A stretch of 64,000 bases of DNA from a bacterium (GTDB lineage: Bacteria > Myxococcota_A > UBA9160 > UBA4427), in the NCBI GenBank assembly GCA_024742285.1, contig JANSYR010000006.1, forward strand, positions 1-64,000, in the 5' to 3' direction. Numbering within the stretch: position 1 is the stretch's first letter; each line of letters opens with the position of its first letter. This document shows, in pieces, positions 18,513-28,135 of this stretch. The notes under the pieces are model-generated. The model was not told the DNA's origin and searched no databases. It worked only from the letters and a program-made list of their open reading frames with translations. Both the position numbers and the translations under genes were made by a program.

Positions 18513-19796
18513 TCAGCGGCCGAGGGCGCGGTCGGCGATGTCGCGTCGGAAGTGCATGTCTTCGAAGGCGACGCCCTCGACCGCGGCGTAGGCGCGTTCG
18601 CGGGCCTCGGCGACCGAGCCGCCCCGAGCCGTGATCCCGAGGACCCGGCCGCCGGCGGTCACGAAGTCGTCGCCGTCGGCGGAGCCTGTCGTCCCCGCGT
18701 GGAAGACGACGAGGGTGTCGTCACCGTCGAGGGCGGCGAGGCCGGTGATTTCCTTGCCGGTCTCGTAGCCTCGCGGATATCCACCGGACGCGAGCACGAC
18801 GCAGACCGCGGCGTCGCCCCAGCCGAGGGCCGTCGACGGATCGAGCGTCCCGCGCGCCGCCGCATCCAGGATCGGCAGGAGGTCCCCCTCCATGCGCACC
18901 ATCAGCGGCTGGGTCTCGGGATCGCCGAAGCGGACGTTGAACTCGATCACGTAGGGATCGCCGGCCTCGTCGATCATCAGCCCGACGAAGAGCACGCCCT
19001 GGTACGGGTGGCCGTCGGCCTTCATACCGTTGATCGTCGGGTGGACGACGCGCTCGAGGATCTTCTTCTCGACCGCGTCGGAGACGACGGGCGCGGGCGA
19101 GTAGGCGCCCATGCCCCCGGTGTTCTCGCCCTGGTCGCCGTCGAGGGCGCGCTTGTGATCCTGGGCCGCGGCGAGGGTCACGATCCGCTCGCCGTCGCAG
19201 AGGGCGTAGTAGGACGCTTCTTCGCCCTGCAGCCACTCCTCGATCACGACGCGATCTCCCGCGTCGCCGAAGCGCTTGTCGGCCATCATCTCGTCGATCG
19301 CCGCATGGGCCGCCGCCGCCTCGGCGCACATCGCCACGCCCTTGCCCGCGGCGAGCCCGTCGGCCTTGACCACGCAGGGGCGACCGAGCGCGTCCACGTA
19401 GGCGTGGGCGGCGGTCGCGTCGTCGAAGACCTCGTACGCCGCCGTCGGAATCCCGTGCCGCGCCATGAAGTCCTTGGAGAAGGCCTTGCTGCCCTCGAGC
19501 TGCGCCGCTGCGGCCGACGGACCGAAGGTCGCGACGCCGACGTCACGCAGACGATCCGAGAGCCCGGCCGCGAGCGGGTCCTCGGGGCCTACGACGACGA
19601 GATCGATCGACTCGCGCTGGGCGAGCGCCACGATCGCGTCGAGATCGTTCGCCTTCACGTCGGCATGGCAGGTCGCGAGGCGACCGATCGCCTTGCTGCC
19701 GGGTGCCGCATGGAGCGCGGTCAAGCTGTTGCTCTGGGCGATCTTCCAGACCAGCGCGTGCTCGCGCCCGCCGCTGCCGACGACCAGGACCTTCAT
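18513..19796 (-). CDS. purD: phosphoribosylamine-glycine ligase
   Basis: GARS, the second step of de novo purine synthesis (PRA + glycine + ATP to GAR). 427 residues with [33 protein letters not shown], the ATP-grasp segments [10 protein letters not shown] and [11 protein letters not shown], and [14 protein letters not shown]. It lies 26 bp downstream of purH on the same strand, so the two purine genes are probably co-transcribed. Confidence 0.97.
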   Translation of the reverse strand: MKVLVVGSGGREHALVWKIAQSNSLTALHAAPGSKAIGRLATCHADVKANDLDAIVALAQRESIDLVVVGPEDPLAAGLSDRLRDVGVATFGPSAAAAQLEGSKAFSKDFMARHGIPTAAYEVFDDATAAHAYVDALGRPCVVKADGLAAGKGVAMCAEAAAAHAAIDEMMADKRFGDAGDRVVIEEWLQGEEASYYALCDGERIVTLAAAQDHKRALDGDQGENTGGMGAYSPAPVVSDAVEKKILERVVHPTINGMKADGHPYQGVLFVGLMIDEAGDPYVIEFNVRFGDPETQPLMVRMEGDLLPILDAAARGTLDPSTALGWGDAAVCVVLASGGYPRGYETGKEITGLAALDGDDTLVVFHAGTTGSADGDDFVTAGGRVLGITARGGSVAEARERAYAAVEGVAFEDMHFRRDIADRALGR

Positions 19797-19822
19797 GGGG
19801 AACCCTTTCGCCTAGTGCCTGA

Positions 19823-21415
19823 CTAGTGCCTGAAATGTCGCTTGCCGGTCATGAGCATCGGCACGTTCAGCTTGTTCGCCGCCTCGATCACGAGCTCGTC
19901 GCGATTCGAGCCGCCGGGCTGGACGACGGCCGCCGCTCCGGCCTCGACCGCCGCTTCGAGCCCGTCCGGGAACGGGAAGAAGGCATCGCTGGCGAGCACG
20001 CAGCCGTCGAGGGAGAGCCCGACGCGGCCCGCCTTCGCCACCGCGTTCAAGACGGCGTCGACCCGCGACGTCGCCCCGCCACCGATCGCGAGGGTCCGGT
20101 CGTGGGTCGCGAAGACGATGGCGTTGCTCTTCACGTGCTTGACGACGCGCCAGGCGAACTCCATCGCCGTGCGCTGCTCGTCGGAGGGTTGCGCGTCCGT
20201 CGCCACCTCCGCGCTCATCACCTCTTCCGGCGCCGGATCGGATTCCTGGACCAGGAGCCCGCCGAAGACCCGGCGCACCTCGGTCTGGCTCGAATCGATC
20301 TTGTCGCGCTCGAAGGAGAGGAGTCGGCGGTTCCTCTTCTTCTTGAGGAACTCGAGGGCGTCGTCCGTGAAGGACGGCGCGATCAGGACCTCGGTGAAGA
20401 TCTCGTCGACGGCCTTCGCGAGGTCGAGGTCGAAGGGGCGGTTCGAGACGATGATCCCGCCGAAGGGCGAGTCGGGGTCCGTCGCGAAGGCGTTCTCATA
20501 GGCCTCGAGCGGCGTCGCCCCTGCCCCCACGCCGCAGGGCGTGTTGTGCTTGAGGATCGCGACGACCGCCCGCTCGCCGGCGTTCGACGCCGGATCCGTC
20601 GGCATGAAGTCCGCGATCAAGGCGAGGGCCGCCTGGGCGTCGACCAGGTTGTTGTAGGAGAGCGCCTTCCCGTGATGGAGCTCGCAGATCTCGAGGAAGT
20701 CGCCGTAGAGGACGGCGCGCTGGTGGGCGTTCTCGCCGTACCGGAGCTCGTCCGCCTTCTCGAGGGCGATCGTGAGCGTCTCGGGAAACACCTCCGGCTC
20801 CTCGACCGGATCGTTCGCCGCGAGCCAGGTCGCGATCGCCGAGTCATAGGCCGCCGTGTGCTGGAAAGCCTTGAGGGCCAGTCGGCGCCGCAACGCGGCG
20901 CTGAGCCCCGAACTCTCCCGAAGCTCCCCGACCACCCGGTAGTAGTCCGCGGGGTCGCAGAGGACGCCGACGAACGCGTGGTTCTTCGCGGCGGAGCGGA
21001 TCATCGACGGGCCGCCGATGTCGATCTTCTCGACCGCTTCCGGCCGGGTCACGTCGGGGTTCGCGACGGTCGCCTGGAACGGATAGAGATTGCAGACGAC
21101 GAGATCGATCGCCCCGATCCCGTTCGCCTCCATGTCGGCCTGGTCCTCTGCCAGGTCGCGGCGGGCGAGGATCCCGCCGTGGATCTTCGGATGGAGCGTC
21201 TTCACTCGGCCGCCGAGCATCTCGGGGCTCTTCGTCAGATCGGCGACATCGAGGACCGGCAGCCCCGCGTCGCGGATCGCGCCGGCCGTCCCACCGGAGG
21301 CGACGAGCTCCACGCCGACGTCGGCGAGGCCCTTGGCGAGCTCGACGAGCCCGGTCTTGTCGGAAACGGAGAGCAGCGCGCGCCGAACGGGCTGCACGTC
21401 ATCGCTGGGGGGCAT
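19823..21415 (-). CDS. purH: bifunctional AICAR formyltransferase / IMP cyclohydrolase
   Basis: Last two steps of purine synthesis to IMP. 530 residues: N-terminal cyclohydrolase domain (RRALLSVSDKTGLVELAK, GGTAGAI, GGRVKTLHPKIHGGIL), C-terminal transformylase domain (LRYGENAHQRAVLYG, ILKHNTPCGVG, ending SNRDELVIEAANKL ... MLMTGKRHFRH). The start is the ATG at 21413-21415, preceded by AAGGAG. The much longer open frame to 22,966 is a high-GC artefact opposite alr. Confidence 0.97.
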   Translation of the reverse strand: MPPSDDVQPVRRALLSVSDKTGLVELAKGLADVGVELVASGGTAGAIRDAGLPVLDVADLTKSPEMLGGRVKTLHPKIHGGILARRDLAEDQADMEANGIGAIDLVVCNLYPFQATVANPDVTRPEAVEKIDIGGPSMIRSAAKNHAFVGVLCDPADYYRVVGELRESSGLSAALRRRLALKAFQHTAAYDSAIATWLAANDPVEEPEVFPETLTIALEKADELRYGENAHQRAVLYGDFLEICELHHGKALSYNNLVDAQAALALIADFMPTDPASNAGERAVVAILKHNTPCGVGAGATPLEAYENAFATDPDSPFGGIIVSNRPFDLDLAKAVDEIFTEVLIAPSFTDDALEFLKKKRNRRLLSFERDKIDSSQTEVRRVFGGLLVQESDPAPEEVMSAEVATDAQPSDEQRTAMEFAWRVVKHVKSNAIVFATHDRTLAIGGGATSRVDAVLNAVAKAGRVGLSLDGCVLASDAFFPFPDGLEAAVEAGAAAVVQPGGSNRDELVIEAANKLNVPMLMTGKRHFRH

Positions 21416-21840
21416 GGCTGTCGGCTCCTTGAGAGAGGAAGTAGGGAAGAGTAAGCGAATGGCGAGCGACTTTCGGGTCACCCTCGAGCTGTGATCGATC
21501 CGTGCCGGGCGGCCGCGCATCGGGCGCGCGTGTCGTCGTCCAACGGCCCCCGAGCGGCATCTCGGTCGTGTCCGCCGGCACGAGGACCGGCCGAGAAGCC
21601 GGGGACCCCCATCGTCGCGGCTCCCACCGGAGTCGGTGGGCGGCGGCGCGGCGGGTCTTCCGAACGGCGTCCGAACGAGTCGGCGCACGCTTTCTGGCCG
21701 GGGATCCAGGGGGTTGGCGAGTGTGTACCCGCGTGACCCGGGCGCGTCAATCGGAGAGCGCGCAGGCCGGCCTGCCCCGCAGGTCGAGTGTCTTCCCGGG
21801 CGACGTGACGGATCGGGCGGGGCCTCCGGCGCGAGCCGGC
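21416..21840. other. non-coding gap between purH and alr
   Basis: 425 bp without a credible gene. It must hold the purH promoter; the purH Shine-Dalgarno is at its left end. A perfect GCAGGCC-GGCCTGC palindrome (about 21,766-21,779) follows the alr gene but lacks a T-tract, so I do not call it a terminator. Confidence 0.6.
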
Positions 21841-23019
21841 TCAGGCGCTCGGCGGGCCGTCCGCCGACAGCCGCGGCACCCGCGCGCCGACCCCGACCAG
21901 CAGCTCGTAGCCGATCGTCCCGGCGGCCCGGGCCAGCGCCTCGACCGGGACGCGCTCCCCTTCCGGCGTCCGTCCGAAGACCGTCGCGACGTCGCCGAGC
22001 GCGACAGCCTCGTCGCCCACGTCGACGCAGACGCTGTCCATCGAGACCCGCCCCACGATCGGCCGCATCGCCCCCGCGAGATGGACCTCCCCCCGCGCGA
22101 GCACCGCTCGCGGAATCCCATCCGCATAGCCCAGCGGGAGCGTCGCGATCGTCGTCTCCCGGTCCGCGGTCCACGCCCCGCCGTAGCCGACCGAGTCCCC
22201 GGCACCGATCCGCCGGGTCGCGACGACCCGGGCCGCCAGGGTCATCGCGGGCTCCAGGTCGAGATCCTCGGCGCTCCGGTCTTCGAAGGGCGAGACGCCG
22301 TAGAGCATGAGCCCGGGTCGGACCGCGGTCGACTCGATCAGCCCGCCTTCGATCGCCTCGCGCCGGAAGAGCCCGGCGGAGTTCGCGACGTGGAGCTCCG
22401 GCCGCCCTTCCCCCGCCCGAACCACCTCGTCGACGAGCGCCGTGAGGGCGCGGACCTGGACGCGACTCTTCTCGAGATCCGGCTCGTCGGCACAGGCGAG
22501 ATGGGTGAAGACCCCGCCCACCGCGAGCTGCGACGCGTCGAGGGCCCGGGCGAGGAGCGACGACGCGTGGATCGGCGCAGCGCCCATCCGTCGCATGCCC
22601 GTATCCACCTCGAGCTCGACCGCGAGCCGCGCCTCGGCGCTCCCGAAGCTCTGCGCGAGGGCGAGCCCGTGCTCGTCGTGGAGGACGGGAACCAGGCCCC
22701 ACTTGACGGCGCGTTCCGCCACCCGGGCATCGTCGATCCCGCCGAGGAGCAGGATCGGCGCGCCGATTCCGTCCCGTCGGAGCGCGGCGCCTTCGGCGAC
22801 GCTCACGACCGCGAGCCGCGCGACGCCCTCGGCGAGCAGGGCCCGGGCCACGTCGGTCGCGCCGTGGCCGTAGCCGTCGGCCTTCACGACGCCGATCACC
22901 GCGCGCCCTTCGGCCAGCTCGATCGCGCGCCGCGCATTGTGGCGCAGCGCCGCACGGTCGATCCACGCCCAGGCCGGGCGCTGCTCGGCGGACGCGCGTT
23001 GATCCGGATCGATCGACAA
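21841..23019 (-). CDS. alr: alanine racemase
   Basis: PLP enzyme making D-alanine for peptidoglycan. Motifs: [11 protein letters not shown] with the PLP lysine, [39 protein letters not shown] and [14 protein letters not shown]. No ATG sits close to the conserved start [13 protein letters not shown] propose the TTG at 23,017-23,019, preceded by GGGAG, giving 392 residues, a normal length; an upstream ATG would run antisense through thiS. It is divergent from thiS. Confidence 0.9.
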   Translation of the reverse strand: MSIDPDQRASAEQRPAWAWIDRAALRHNARRAIELAEGRAVIGVVKADGYGHGATDVARALLAEGVARLAVVSVAEGAALRRDGIGAPILLLGGIDDARVAERAVKWGLVPVLHDEHGLALAQSFGSAEARLAVELEVDTGMRRMGAAPIHASSLLARALDASQLAVGGVFTHLACADEPDLEKSRVQVRALTALVDEVVRAGEGRPELHVANSAGLFRREAIEGGLIESTAVRPGLMLYGVSPFEDRSAEDLDLEPAMTLAARVVATRRIGAGDSVGYGGAWTADRETTIATLPLGYADGIPRAVLARGEVHLAGAMRPIVGRVSMDSVCVDVGDEAVALGDVATVFGRTPEGERVPVEALARAAGTIGYELLVGVGARVPRLSADGPPSA

Positions 23020-23139
23020 CAGTGGGGTCTCCCAGGGGCCCTCGGAGACTACCGAATCCGGCCGCGCGGAGCCGTTCTCCGCGGCGCGCGGACAGCGCCT
23101 CGGGTACGTTTCGCCTCGAGGAGACGGAGGGTTCCGAAC

Positions 23140-23376
23140 ATGAGCGCCGACACCGAGGCCCGCCCCGAGCACGCGATCGAAGTCGACGTGAACGGAGAGC
23201 CGACGACCCTCGCCGAACCGTGCACGGTCTCCGAGCTCCTCGTGTCCCTCGACCTCGGCGGCAAGCGCGTCGCAGTCGCGGTCAATCGCGACGTCGTGAT
23301 CCGCTCGCGCTACGCGGAGCACCGGGTCGCCGACGGCGACCGGATCGAGATCCTCGAAGCCGTGGGCGGCGGCTGA
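23140..23376 (+). CDS. thiS: thiamine sulfur-carrier protein
   Basis: 78-residue ubiquitin-like sulfur carrier whose C-terminal Gly-Gly becomes a thiocarboxylate that delivers sulfur for the thiazole ring. [18 protein letters not shown] and the terminal EAVGGG fit the family. The ATG at 23,140 has a purine-rich GGAGACGGAGGG upstream. It is first in a thiS-thiG-thiE run. I looked for a TPP riboswitch upstream and saw none. Confidence 0.94.
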   Translation: MSADTEARPEHAIEVDVNGEPTTLAEPCTVSELLVSLDLGGKRVAVAVNRDVVIRSRYAEHRVADGDRIEILEAVGGG

Positions 23377-23432
23377 GAACGACCGCCCTCTTTCGAGCCC
23401 CGCGCCCCCTTCCGTCCCAACCGGAGAACACG

Positions 23433-24233
23433 ATGAGCCACCCCCAGAACGAGACCTCCGAGCCGGCCTTCCGGATCGGCGACCACGCCTTCCACTCCCG
23501 CCTGATCATCGGTACGGGCAAGTACGAGAGCTTCGAGCAGAACCTCGAGTGCGCGCGCGCGTCCGGCGCCGAGATGATCACGGTCGCGCTCCGGCGCGTG
23601 AACTTCGACGCCGAGAAGGGACCGCGCCTGCTCGACGTGATCAAGCCCTCCGAGTTCACGATCCTGCCGAACACGGCCGGCTGCTACACCGCCGACGACG
23701 CGGTCACGACCGCGCAGATGGGCCGCGAGCTCCTCGACACCGACCTCGTGAAGCTCGAGGTGATCGGCGACGAGCGCACGCTCTTCCCGGACGTGCCGGC
23801 GACCCTCGAGGCCGCCGAGCGCCTGATCGCCGACGGCTTCACGGTCCTGCCCTACATCACCGACGACCCGGTCGCGTGCCAGCGCCTCGAGCAGCTCGGC
23901 TGTCCCGCGGTCATGCCGCTGGCCGCCCCGATCGGCTCGGGCATGGGGATCCGGAACCCCGCCAACCTGCGCATCATCATGGAGACGGTCGAGGTGCCCG
24001 TGATCGTCGACGCGGGCGTGGGGACGGCGAGCGATGCCGCGTACGCGATGGAGCTCGGCGCGACGGCGCTGCTCATGAATACGGCGATCGCCCACGCGAA
24101 GGATCCGGTCAAGATGGCGCGGGCGATGCGCCAGGGCGTCGAAGCGGGCCGCGCCGCCTACGAGGCGGGCCGGATGCCGAAGCGTCTCTACGCGTCGGCG
24201 TCGAGTCCGCTCGACGGCACCGCAAGCTTCTAG
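23433..24233 (+). CDS. thiG: thiazole synthase
   Basis: ThiG builds the thiazole phosphate from DXP, dehydroglycine and ThiS thiocarboxylate. 266 residues; the TIM barrel shows [27 protein letters not shown], the catalytic-lysine segment [23 protein letters not shown] and [19 protein letters not shown]. The ATG at 23,433 follows GGAGAACACG. It lies 56 bp after thiS and is followed by thiE. Confidence 0.97.
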   Translation: MSHPQNETSEPAFRIGDHAFHSRLIIGTGKYESFEQNLECARASGAEMITVALRRVNFDAEKGPRLLDVIKPSEFTILPNTAGCYTADDAVTTAQMGRELLDTDLVKLEVIGDERTLFPDVPATLEAAERLIADGFTVLPYITDDPVACQRLEQLGCPAVMPLAAPIGSGMGIRNPANLRIIMETVEVPVIVDAGVGTASDAAYAMELGATALLMNTAIAHAKDPVKMARAMRQGVEAGRAAYEAGRMPKRLYASASSPLDGTASF

Positions 24234-24252
24234 GCGCGGACGAGGCCCCGCG

Positions 24253-24924
24253 CTGTTCCCGCAGCTCGAAGGCGGCGCTCCGCTCCTCTGCGTCGTCCTC
24301 GACGCGGCCGGGTTCGGAACGGAGCCGACGAAGCGCGCGCACGCCCTCTTCGCGGCGGGCGCGGACTGGGTCCAGCTGCGCGACCGGACGGTCGCGGACG
24401 CCGCCCTCTTCGCCACCGCTCGGGCGCTGGTCGAAGCACGGGAGCGCGCGCGCGCCGAGGCCGGAGAACGCCGGGAACGCCTGCGCGTCCTCGTGAACAA
24501 GCGGGTCGACGTGGCGCTCGCCGCGGGCGCGGACGGCGTCCACCTCGGCTTCGACGCGGTCGGCGCCGCCGACGGGCGGGCGCTGCTCGGCGAGGGCGCG
24601 ATCGTCGGACGGTCGCTGCACACGGTCGAGGAGATCCGCGCCGAGGCGGCGCGGGCGACCCCGGCGGACTACGTCCATCTCGCCCCGATCTGGAATCCCA
24701 ACTCCAAGCCGGCGGAGCGCCCGGCCCTCGGCGTCGATGCGCTCGCCGAGGCGGCCCGCGGCGGGCTGCCCGTCTTCGCGCAGGGCGGACTCGATGCCGA
24801 TCGGGCGGCGGAAGCCGTGGCCTCGGGGGCGGCAGGCGTCGCCGTGACCGGAGCGCTCTCGCGGGGCGCGGATCCGGAGTCGTTCCTTTCCCCCCTCAGA
24901 CGACGACTCGACGCGCACGGCTAA
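24253..24924 (+). CDS. thiE: thiamine-phosphate synthase, start codon unusual
   Basis: ThiE couples thiazole phosphate and HMP-PP to thiamine phosphate. Recognisable parts: LLCVVLDA (first strand), WVQLRDR, VLVNKRVDVALAAGADGVHLG, YVHLAPIWNPNSKP, VFAQGGLDADRAAE and GVAVTGAL. The frame contains no ATG, GTG or TTG between the thiG stop and the conserved first strand. I propose the CTG at 24,253 with GACGAGG upstream, giving 223 residues. An ATG at 24,493 further in would delete half the barrel. The true start is unknown. Confidence 0.85.
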   Translation: MFPQLEGGAPLLCVVLDAAGFGTEPTKRAHALFAAGADWVQLRDRTVADAALFATARALVEARERARAEAGERRERLRVLVNKRVDVALAAGADGVHLGFDAVGAADGRALLGEGAIVGRSLHTVEEIRAEAARATPADYVHLAPIWNPNSKPAERPALGVDALAEAARGGLPVFAQGGLDADRAAEAVASGAAGVAVTGALSRGADPESFLSPLRRRLDAHG

Positions 24925-25094
24925 ACTCCGGTTTCTGCTCGTGATTTGCGCGAGCCCGACCGGGGGGAAGCGGAATGGAGCGCGAACCGATCCGCCTTCG
25001 GCGGCGACAGACGAGCGTGGCCCGGTTTCGTCCCCCGCGTAGCGGGACGGACGCTCACGCCATCGCCGGCGAGCCGGGCTCCGAGTCGAACCCC

Positions 25095-26519
25095 ATGAAC
25101 CGAGACCTCCGACGACCGATTCAGAACGCGCGGCTCCTGGCGCTCGGGCTCCGCGCGGCCTGCGCGACCCTGCTCGCCGCGCTCGCCCTCGCCGCCGTCG
25201 GGCTCAGCGCCGCGCTCCCCGCGCGGGCGGCGGATCCCTTCCTCCGGCGAACCGCGACCGTGGACGTCGTCGAGCGCGTCGGTCCCTCGGTCGTGAACAT
25301 CCTCGCGGAGGACGCGGTCCGGCAGGAGAGCCCCTTCCGTTTCAGCCGCCCGAATTCCGACACCGAGTCCGGAGAATTCTTCGGCGCCTTCTACGATCCG
25401 CGCGCGCGCGTGGGCAAGACCCTCGGCTCGGGCGTGATCTTCGACCGCGAGGGCCACGTGCTGACGAACGCGCACGTGATCGAGGGCGTGCGCGGGATCC
25501 GGGTGGCGCTCTCGGACGGGCGGGTCTTCGCGGCGGACGTCGTGGGCGCCGACGAGAGCAACGACCTCGCGGTTCTGCGGATCCAGATGGAGCCACGCGA
25601 GACCCTGCCCTTCACCCGCCCGGGCGAGTCCCAGGACCTGATGGTCGGTGAGCCGGTGATCGCGATCGGGAATCCCTTCGGCTTCTCGAACACGGTCACG
25701 ACGGGGGTGATCTCCGCCGTCGACCGGACCCTCAACAAGGGCAGCGGCCTTCCGCTCCACGGGCTCCTGCAGACCGACGCCTCGATCAACCCGGGCAACT
25801 CCGGCGGCCCCCTGCTGAACGCCGAGGGGCGCCTGATCGGCATCAACTCGGCGATCTGGGGCGGCGCCCAGGGCATCGGCTTCGCGATCCCGATCGATAC
25901 CGCCCGCCGGATCATCAACGAGCTGCTCCTCTACGACGAGGTCCGTCCCGTCTGGCTCGGCCTCGAGTTCCAGCGGATCGACCCGGCCCTCCAGCAGATC
26001 CTCGACCTCCCGAATGGAGCCCGCGGCGTGCTGGTCCAGCGCGTCCAACCCGGCAGTCCCGCCGCCGAGGCCGGCCTCGAACGCGGGGACATCATCGTCG
26101 GGGTCGATGGCCGCCGGGTGGCCAGCGCGGCGGCGCTGAACGAGGGCTTCAATCGCCTGACCGACGGACAATCGATCGACTTCGAGCTCTTCCGCGAGGG
26201 AGAGATCCTCGAAGCCAAGGCCGTCGCCGCGGAGATGCCCATCGCCGTCGTGTCGCGGATCGCGCACAGCCGCCTCGGTCTCGAGCTCGAGCACACCGAG
26301 CGCGAGCAGGCCTACGCGATCCGCAGCGTCCGCGAAGGCTCGGGGGCGGAGGCGCTCGGCATCCGCGCGGGCGACTTCCTGCTGCAGCTGAACGGAGAGG
26401 TCCTCCGCGACTACGAATCCCTTCGACGCGGCATCGCCAAGGTCCGCGGCAAGACACGCGCCCTCGTCCTGGTCCAGCGTGGACCCGGCCGATACCATCT
26501 CACGATCCCGCTCCAATAG
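25095..26519 (+). CDS. HtrA/DegP-family serine protease (first of two)
   Basis: Periplasmic trypsin-like protease with PDZ domains, used in envelope protein quality control. 474 residues: signal peptide with hydrophobic core LLALGLRAACATLLAALALA ending near ARAAD; protease domain with triad His (LTNAHVIEG), Asp (ESNDLAVLRI) and Ser (NPGNSGGPLL); then a PDZ domain (GVLVQRVQPGSPAAEAGL) and a second PDZ-like segment (SVREGSGAEALGIRAGD). An alternative start at 24,975 would add 40 residues before the signal peptide, so I prefer ATG 25,095. Followed by a paralogue 92 bp downstream. Confidence 0.93.
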   Translation: MNRDLRRPIQNARLLALGLRAACATLLAALALAAVGLSAALPARAADPFLRRTATVDVVERVGPSVVNILAEDAVRQESPFRFSRPNSDTESGEFFGAFYDPRARVGKTLGSGVIFDREGHVLTNAHVIEGVRGIRVALSDGRVFAADVVGADESNDLAVLRIQMEPRETLPFTRPGESQDLMVGEPVIAIGNPFGFSNTVTTGVISAVDRTLNKGSGLPLHGLLQTDASINPGNSGGPLLNAEGRLIGINSAIWGGAQGIGFAIPIDTARRIINELLLYDEVRPVWLGLEFQRIDPALQQILDLPNGARGVLVQRVQPGSPAAEAGLERGDIIVGVDGRRVASAAALNEGFNRLTDGQSIDFELFREGEILEAKAVAAEMPIAVVSRIAHSRLGLELEHTEREQAYAIRSVREGSGAEALGIRAGDFLLQLNGEVLRDYESLRRGIAKVRGKTRALVLVQRGPGRYHLTIPLQ

Positions 26520-26611
26520 TCTTCGCGCAGGCGAAGACCTGCTCTTCGTCGCGCCCGACTGTCGTGGATCCCTTCCGGGAGGACGCCCTCCCACCCAGGA
26601 GCCGACTTCAC

Positions 26612-28135
26612 ATGCGACGCAATCTCGTTTCGGGCGCACTGCTGGCGCTCGCCGTCTCCGCCCTCGGCCCCTTCGTCCCGTCGTCCGAGCGCGCCGATCT
26701 CGGGTTCGGTCCCGCGACCGCGCGGGCGATCGACTTCTTCGGAAGCGGCGACGAAGAAGACGAAGAGAAGGAAGCCTGGCCCGGCGCGTTCTGGCGCTCG
26801 AAGAGCGGAATCGAGAAGGCCCGCCCGGCCGGCATCCCGACCAGCTTCGCGGATCTCGCGGAACGGGTGGCGCCGGCGGTCGTCAGCATCCAGACCCGCG
26901 AGACGGTCCGCCTCGACGGGCTCATGATCCCCGGGCATCCGCGCGGCTTCGGCCTCCCGCCCTTCGGCGGCGGCGAGCCCTTCGAGCAGGAGGGGATGGG
27001 CAGCGGCTTCGTGATCTCGACCGACGGCTACATCGTGACGAACAACCACGTGGTCGAAGGCGCCGAGGAGATCACCGTCCGTTTCCTGGGCGGCCGCGAG
27101 CTCCCCGCCGCGATCGTCGGCCTCGACCCGAAGACGGACATCGCGCTGCTGAAGATCGACCCGGAAGGCGAGCGGCTCACGACGATCGCCCTCGGCGACT
27201 CGGAGGCGATCCGCCCCGGCGACTGGGTCGTCGCGATCGGCAACCCCTTCGGCCTCGACCACACGGTCACCGCGGGGATCGTCTCCGGCGTCCACCGCCG
27301 CGATCTCTCCGAGTTCGTCCCCCAGTCCTACGCGGATTACATCCAGACCGACGCGGCGATCAACCCCGGCAACTCCGGCGGGCCGCTCATCGATCTGGAA
27401 GGACGCGTCGTCGGGATCAACACGCGGATCCGCGCCGAGGCGAACACCCTCGGCTTCGCCGTCCCGATCAACATGGCCAAGCAGATCCTGCCTTCGCTGC
27501 GCGCGGAAGGCCGGGCGACGCGCGGCTGGCTGGGGGTGGCGCTCCAGCCCCTGACCCAGGACCTGGCGGAAGCCTTCGGCCTCGACCAGGCGCGCGGCGC
27601 GCTCATCGGATCGGTCCTGGCGGACTCGCCTGCGGAGAAGGCCGGGCTCGAGAGCGGCGACGTGATCCTCGAGTTCGACGAGAAACCGATCGACGACGTG
27701 CAGTCCCTGCGCCTGATCGTCGCGGGAACGCCCGTCGACAAGACGACGAGCCTCGTCGTCGTCCGAAACGCAGAGAAGAGGACACTCGCCGTCGAGGTCG
27801 GCCGGCTCGAGGACGGGCCGGCGCTCTCCTCGGTTCGCGGCAAGGATCCGGAGAACGAGGGCTTCGGGATGCGCGTGCGCGACGTCACGCCGGAGGATGC
27901 AGCCCGGCTCGGTCTCGAAGGGGAGGTCGCGGGGGTGCTCGTCGTCGGCGTCGATCCGGGGGGACCGGCGGCCGAGAGCGACGTGCGTCCCGGGGACATC
28001 ATCGTCGAGCTCGACCGGAAATCCGTCGAAGACGTCGACGACCTCGTTGCAAAGCTCGCGACAGCCGACCGCCCCCTGCTCCTCGTGCGCCGCGGCAACT
28101 CGACGCTCTGGGTCCGACTCTCGCGCGCGGGCTAG
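26612..28135 (+). CDS. HtrA/DegP-family serine protease (second of two)
   Basis: 507-residue exported protease/chaperone paralogous to the preceding gene. A signal peptide begins MRRNLVSGALLALAVSALG. Triad: His in VTNNHVVEGA, Asp in PKTDIALLKI, Ser in NPGNSGGPLI. Two PDZ domains follow (GALIGSVLADSPAEKAGL and GVLVVGVDPGGPAAESDV), the full DegP/DegQ architecture. The ATG at 26,612 follows AGGAG. Its stop overlaps the convergent elp3 stop within CTAG (28,132-28,135). Confidence 0.95.
   Translation: MRRNLVSGALLALAVSALGPFVPSSERADLGFGPATARAIDFFGSGDEEDEEKEAWPGAFWRSKSGIEKARPAGIPTSFADLAERVAPAVVSIQTRETVRLDGLMIPGHPRGFGLPPFGGGEPFEQEGMGSGFVISTDGYIVTNNHVVEGAEEITVRFLGGRELPAAIVGLDPKTDIALLKIDPEGERLTTIALGDSEAIRPGDWVVAIGNPFGLDHTVTAGIVSGVHRRDLSEFVPQSYADYIQTDAAINPGNSGGPLIDLEGRVVGINTRIRAEANTLGFAVPINMAKQILPSLRAEGRATRGWLGVALQPLTQDLAEAFGLDQARGALIGSVLADSPAEKAGLESGDVILEFDEKPIDDVQSLRLIVAGTPVDKTTSLVVVRNAEKRTLAVEVGRLEDGPALSSVRGKDPENEGFGMRVRDVTPEDAARLGLEGEVAGVLVVGVDPGGPAAESDVRPGDIIVELDRKSVEDVDDLVAKLATADRPLLLVRRGNSTLWVRLSRAG

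Noticed and set aside
19823-22966. 1,047-codon minus-strand frame including purH
   Set aside because: The purH part begins at 21,415; the upstream part is a shifted frame of alr and intergenic DNA.
23050-23139. TPP riboswitch upstream of thiS
   Set aside because: I looked for the conserved CTGAGA and ACC...GATCTGGATAATGCCAGCG elements and found neither.
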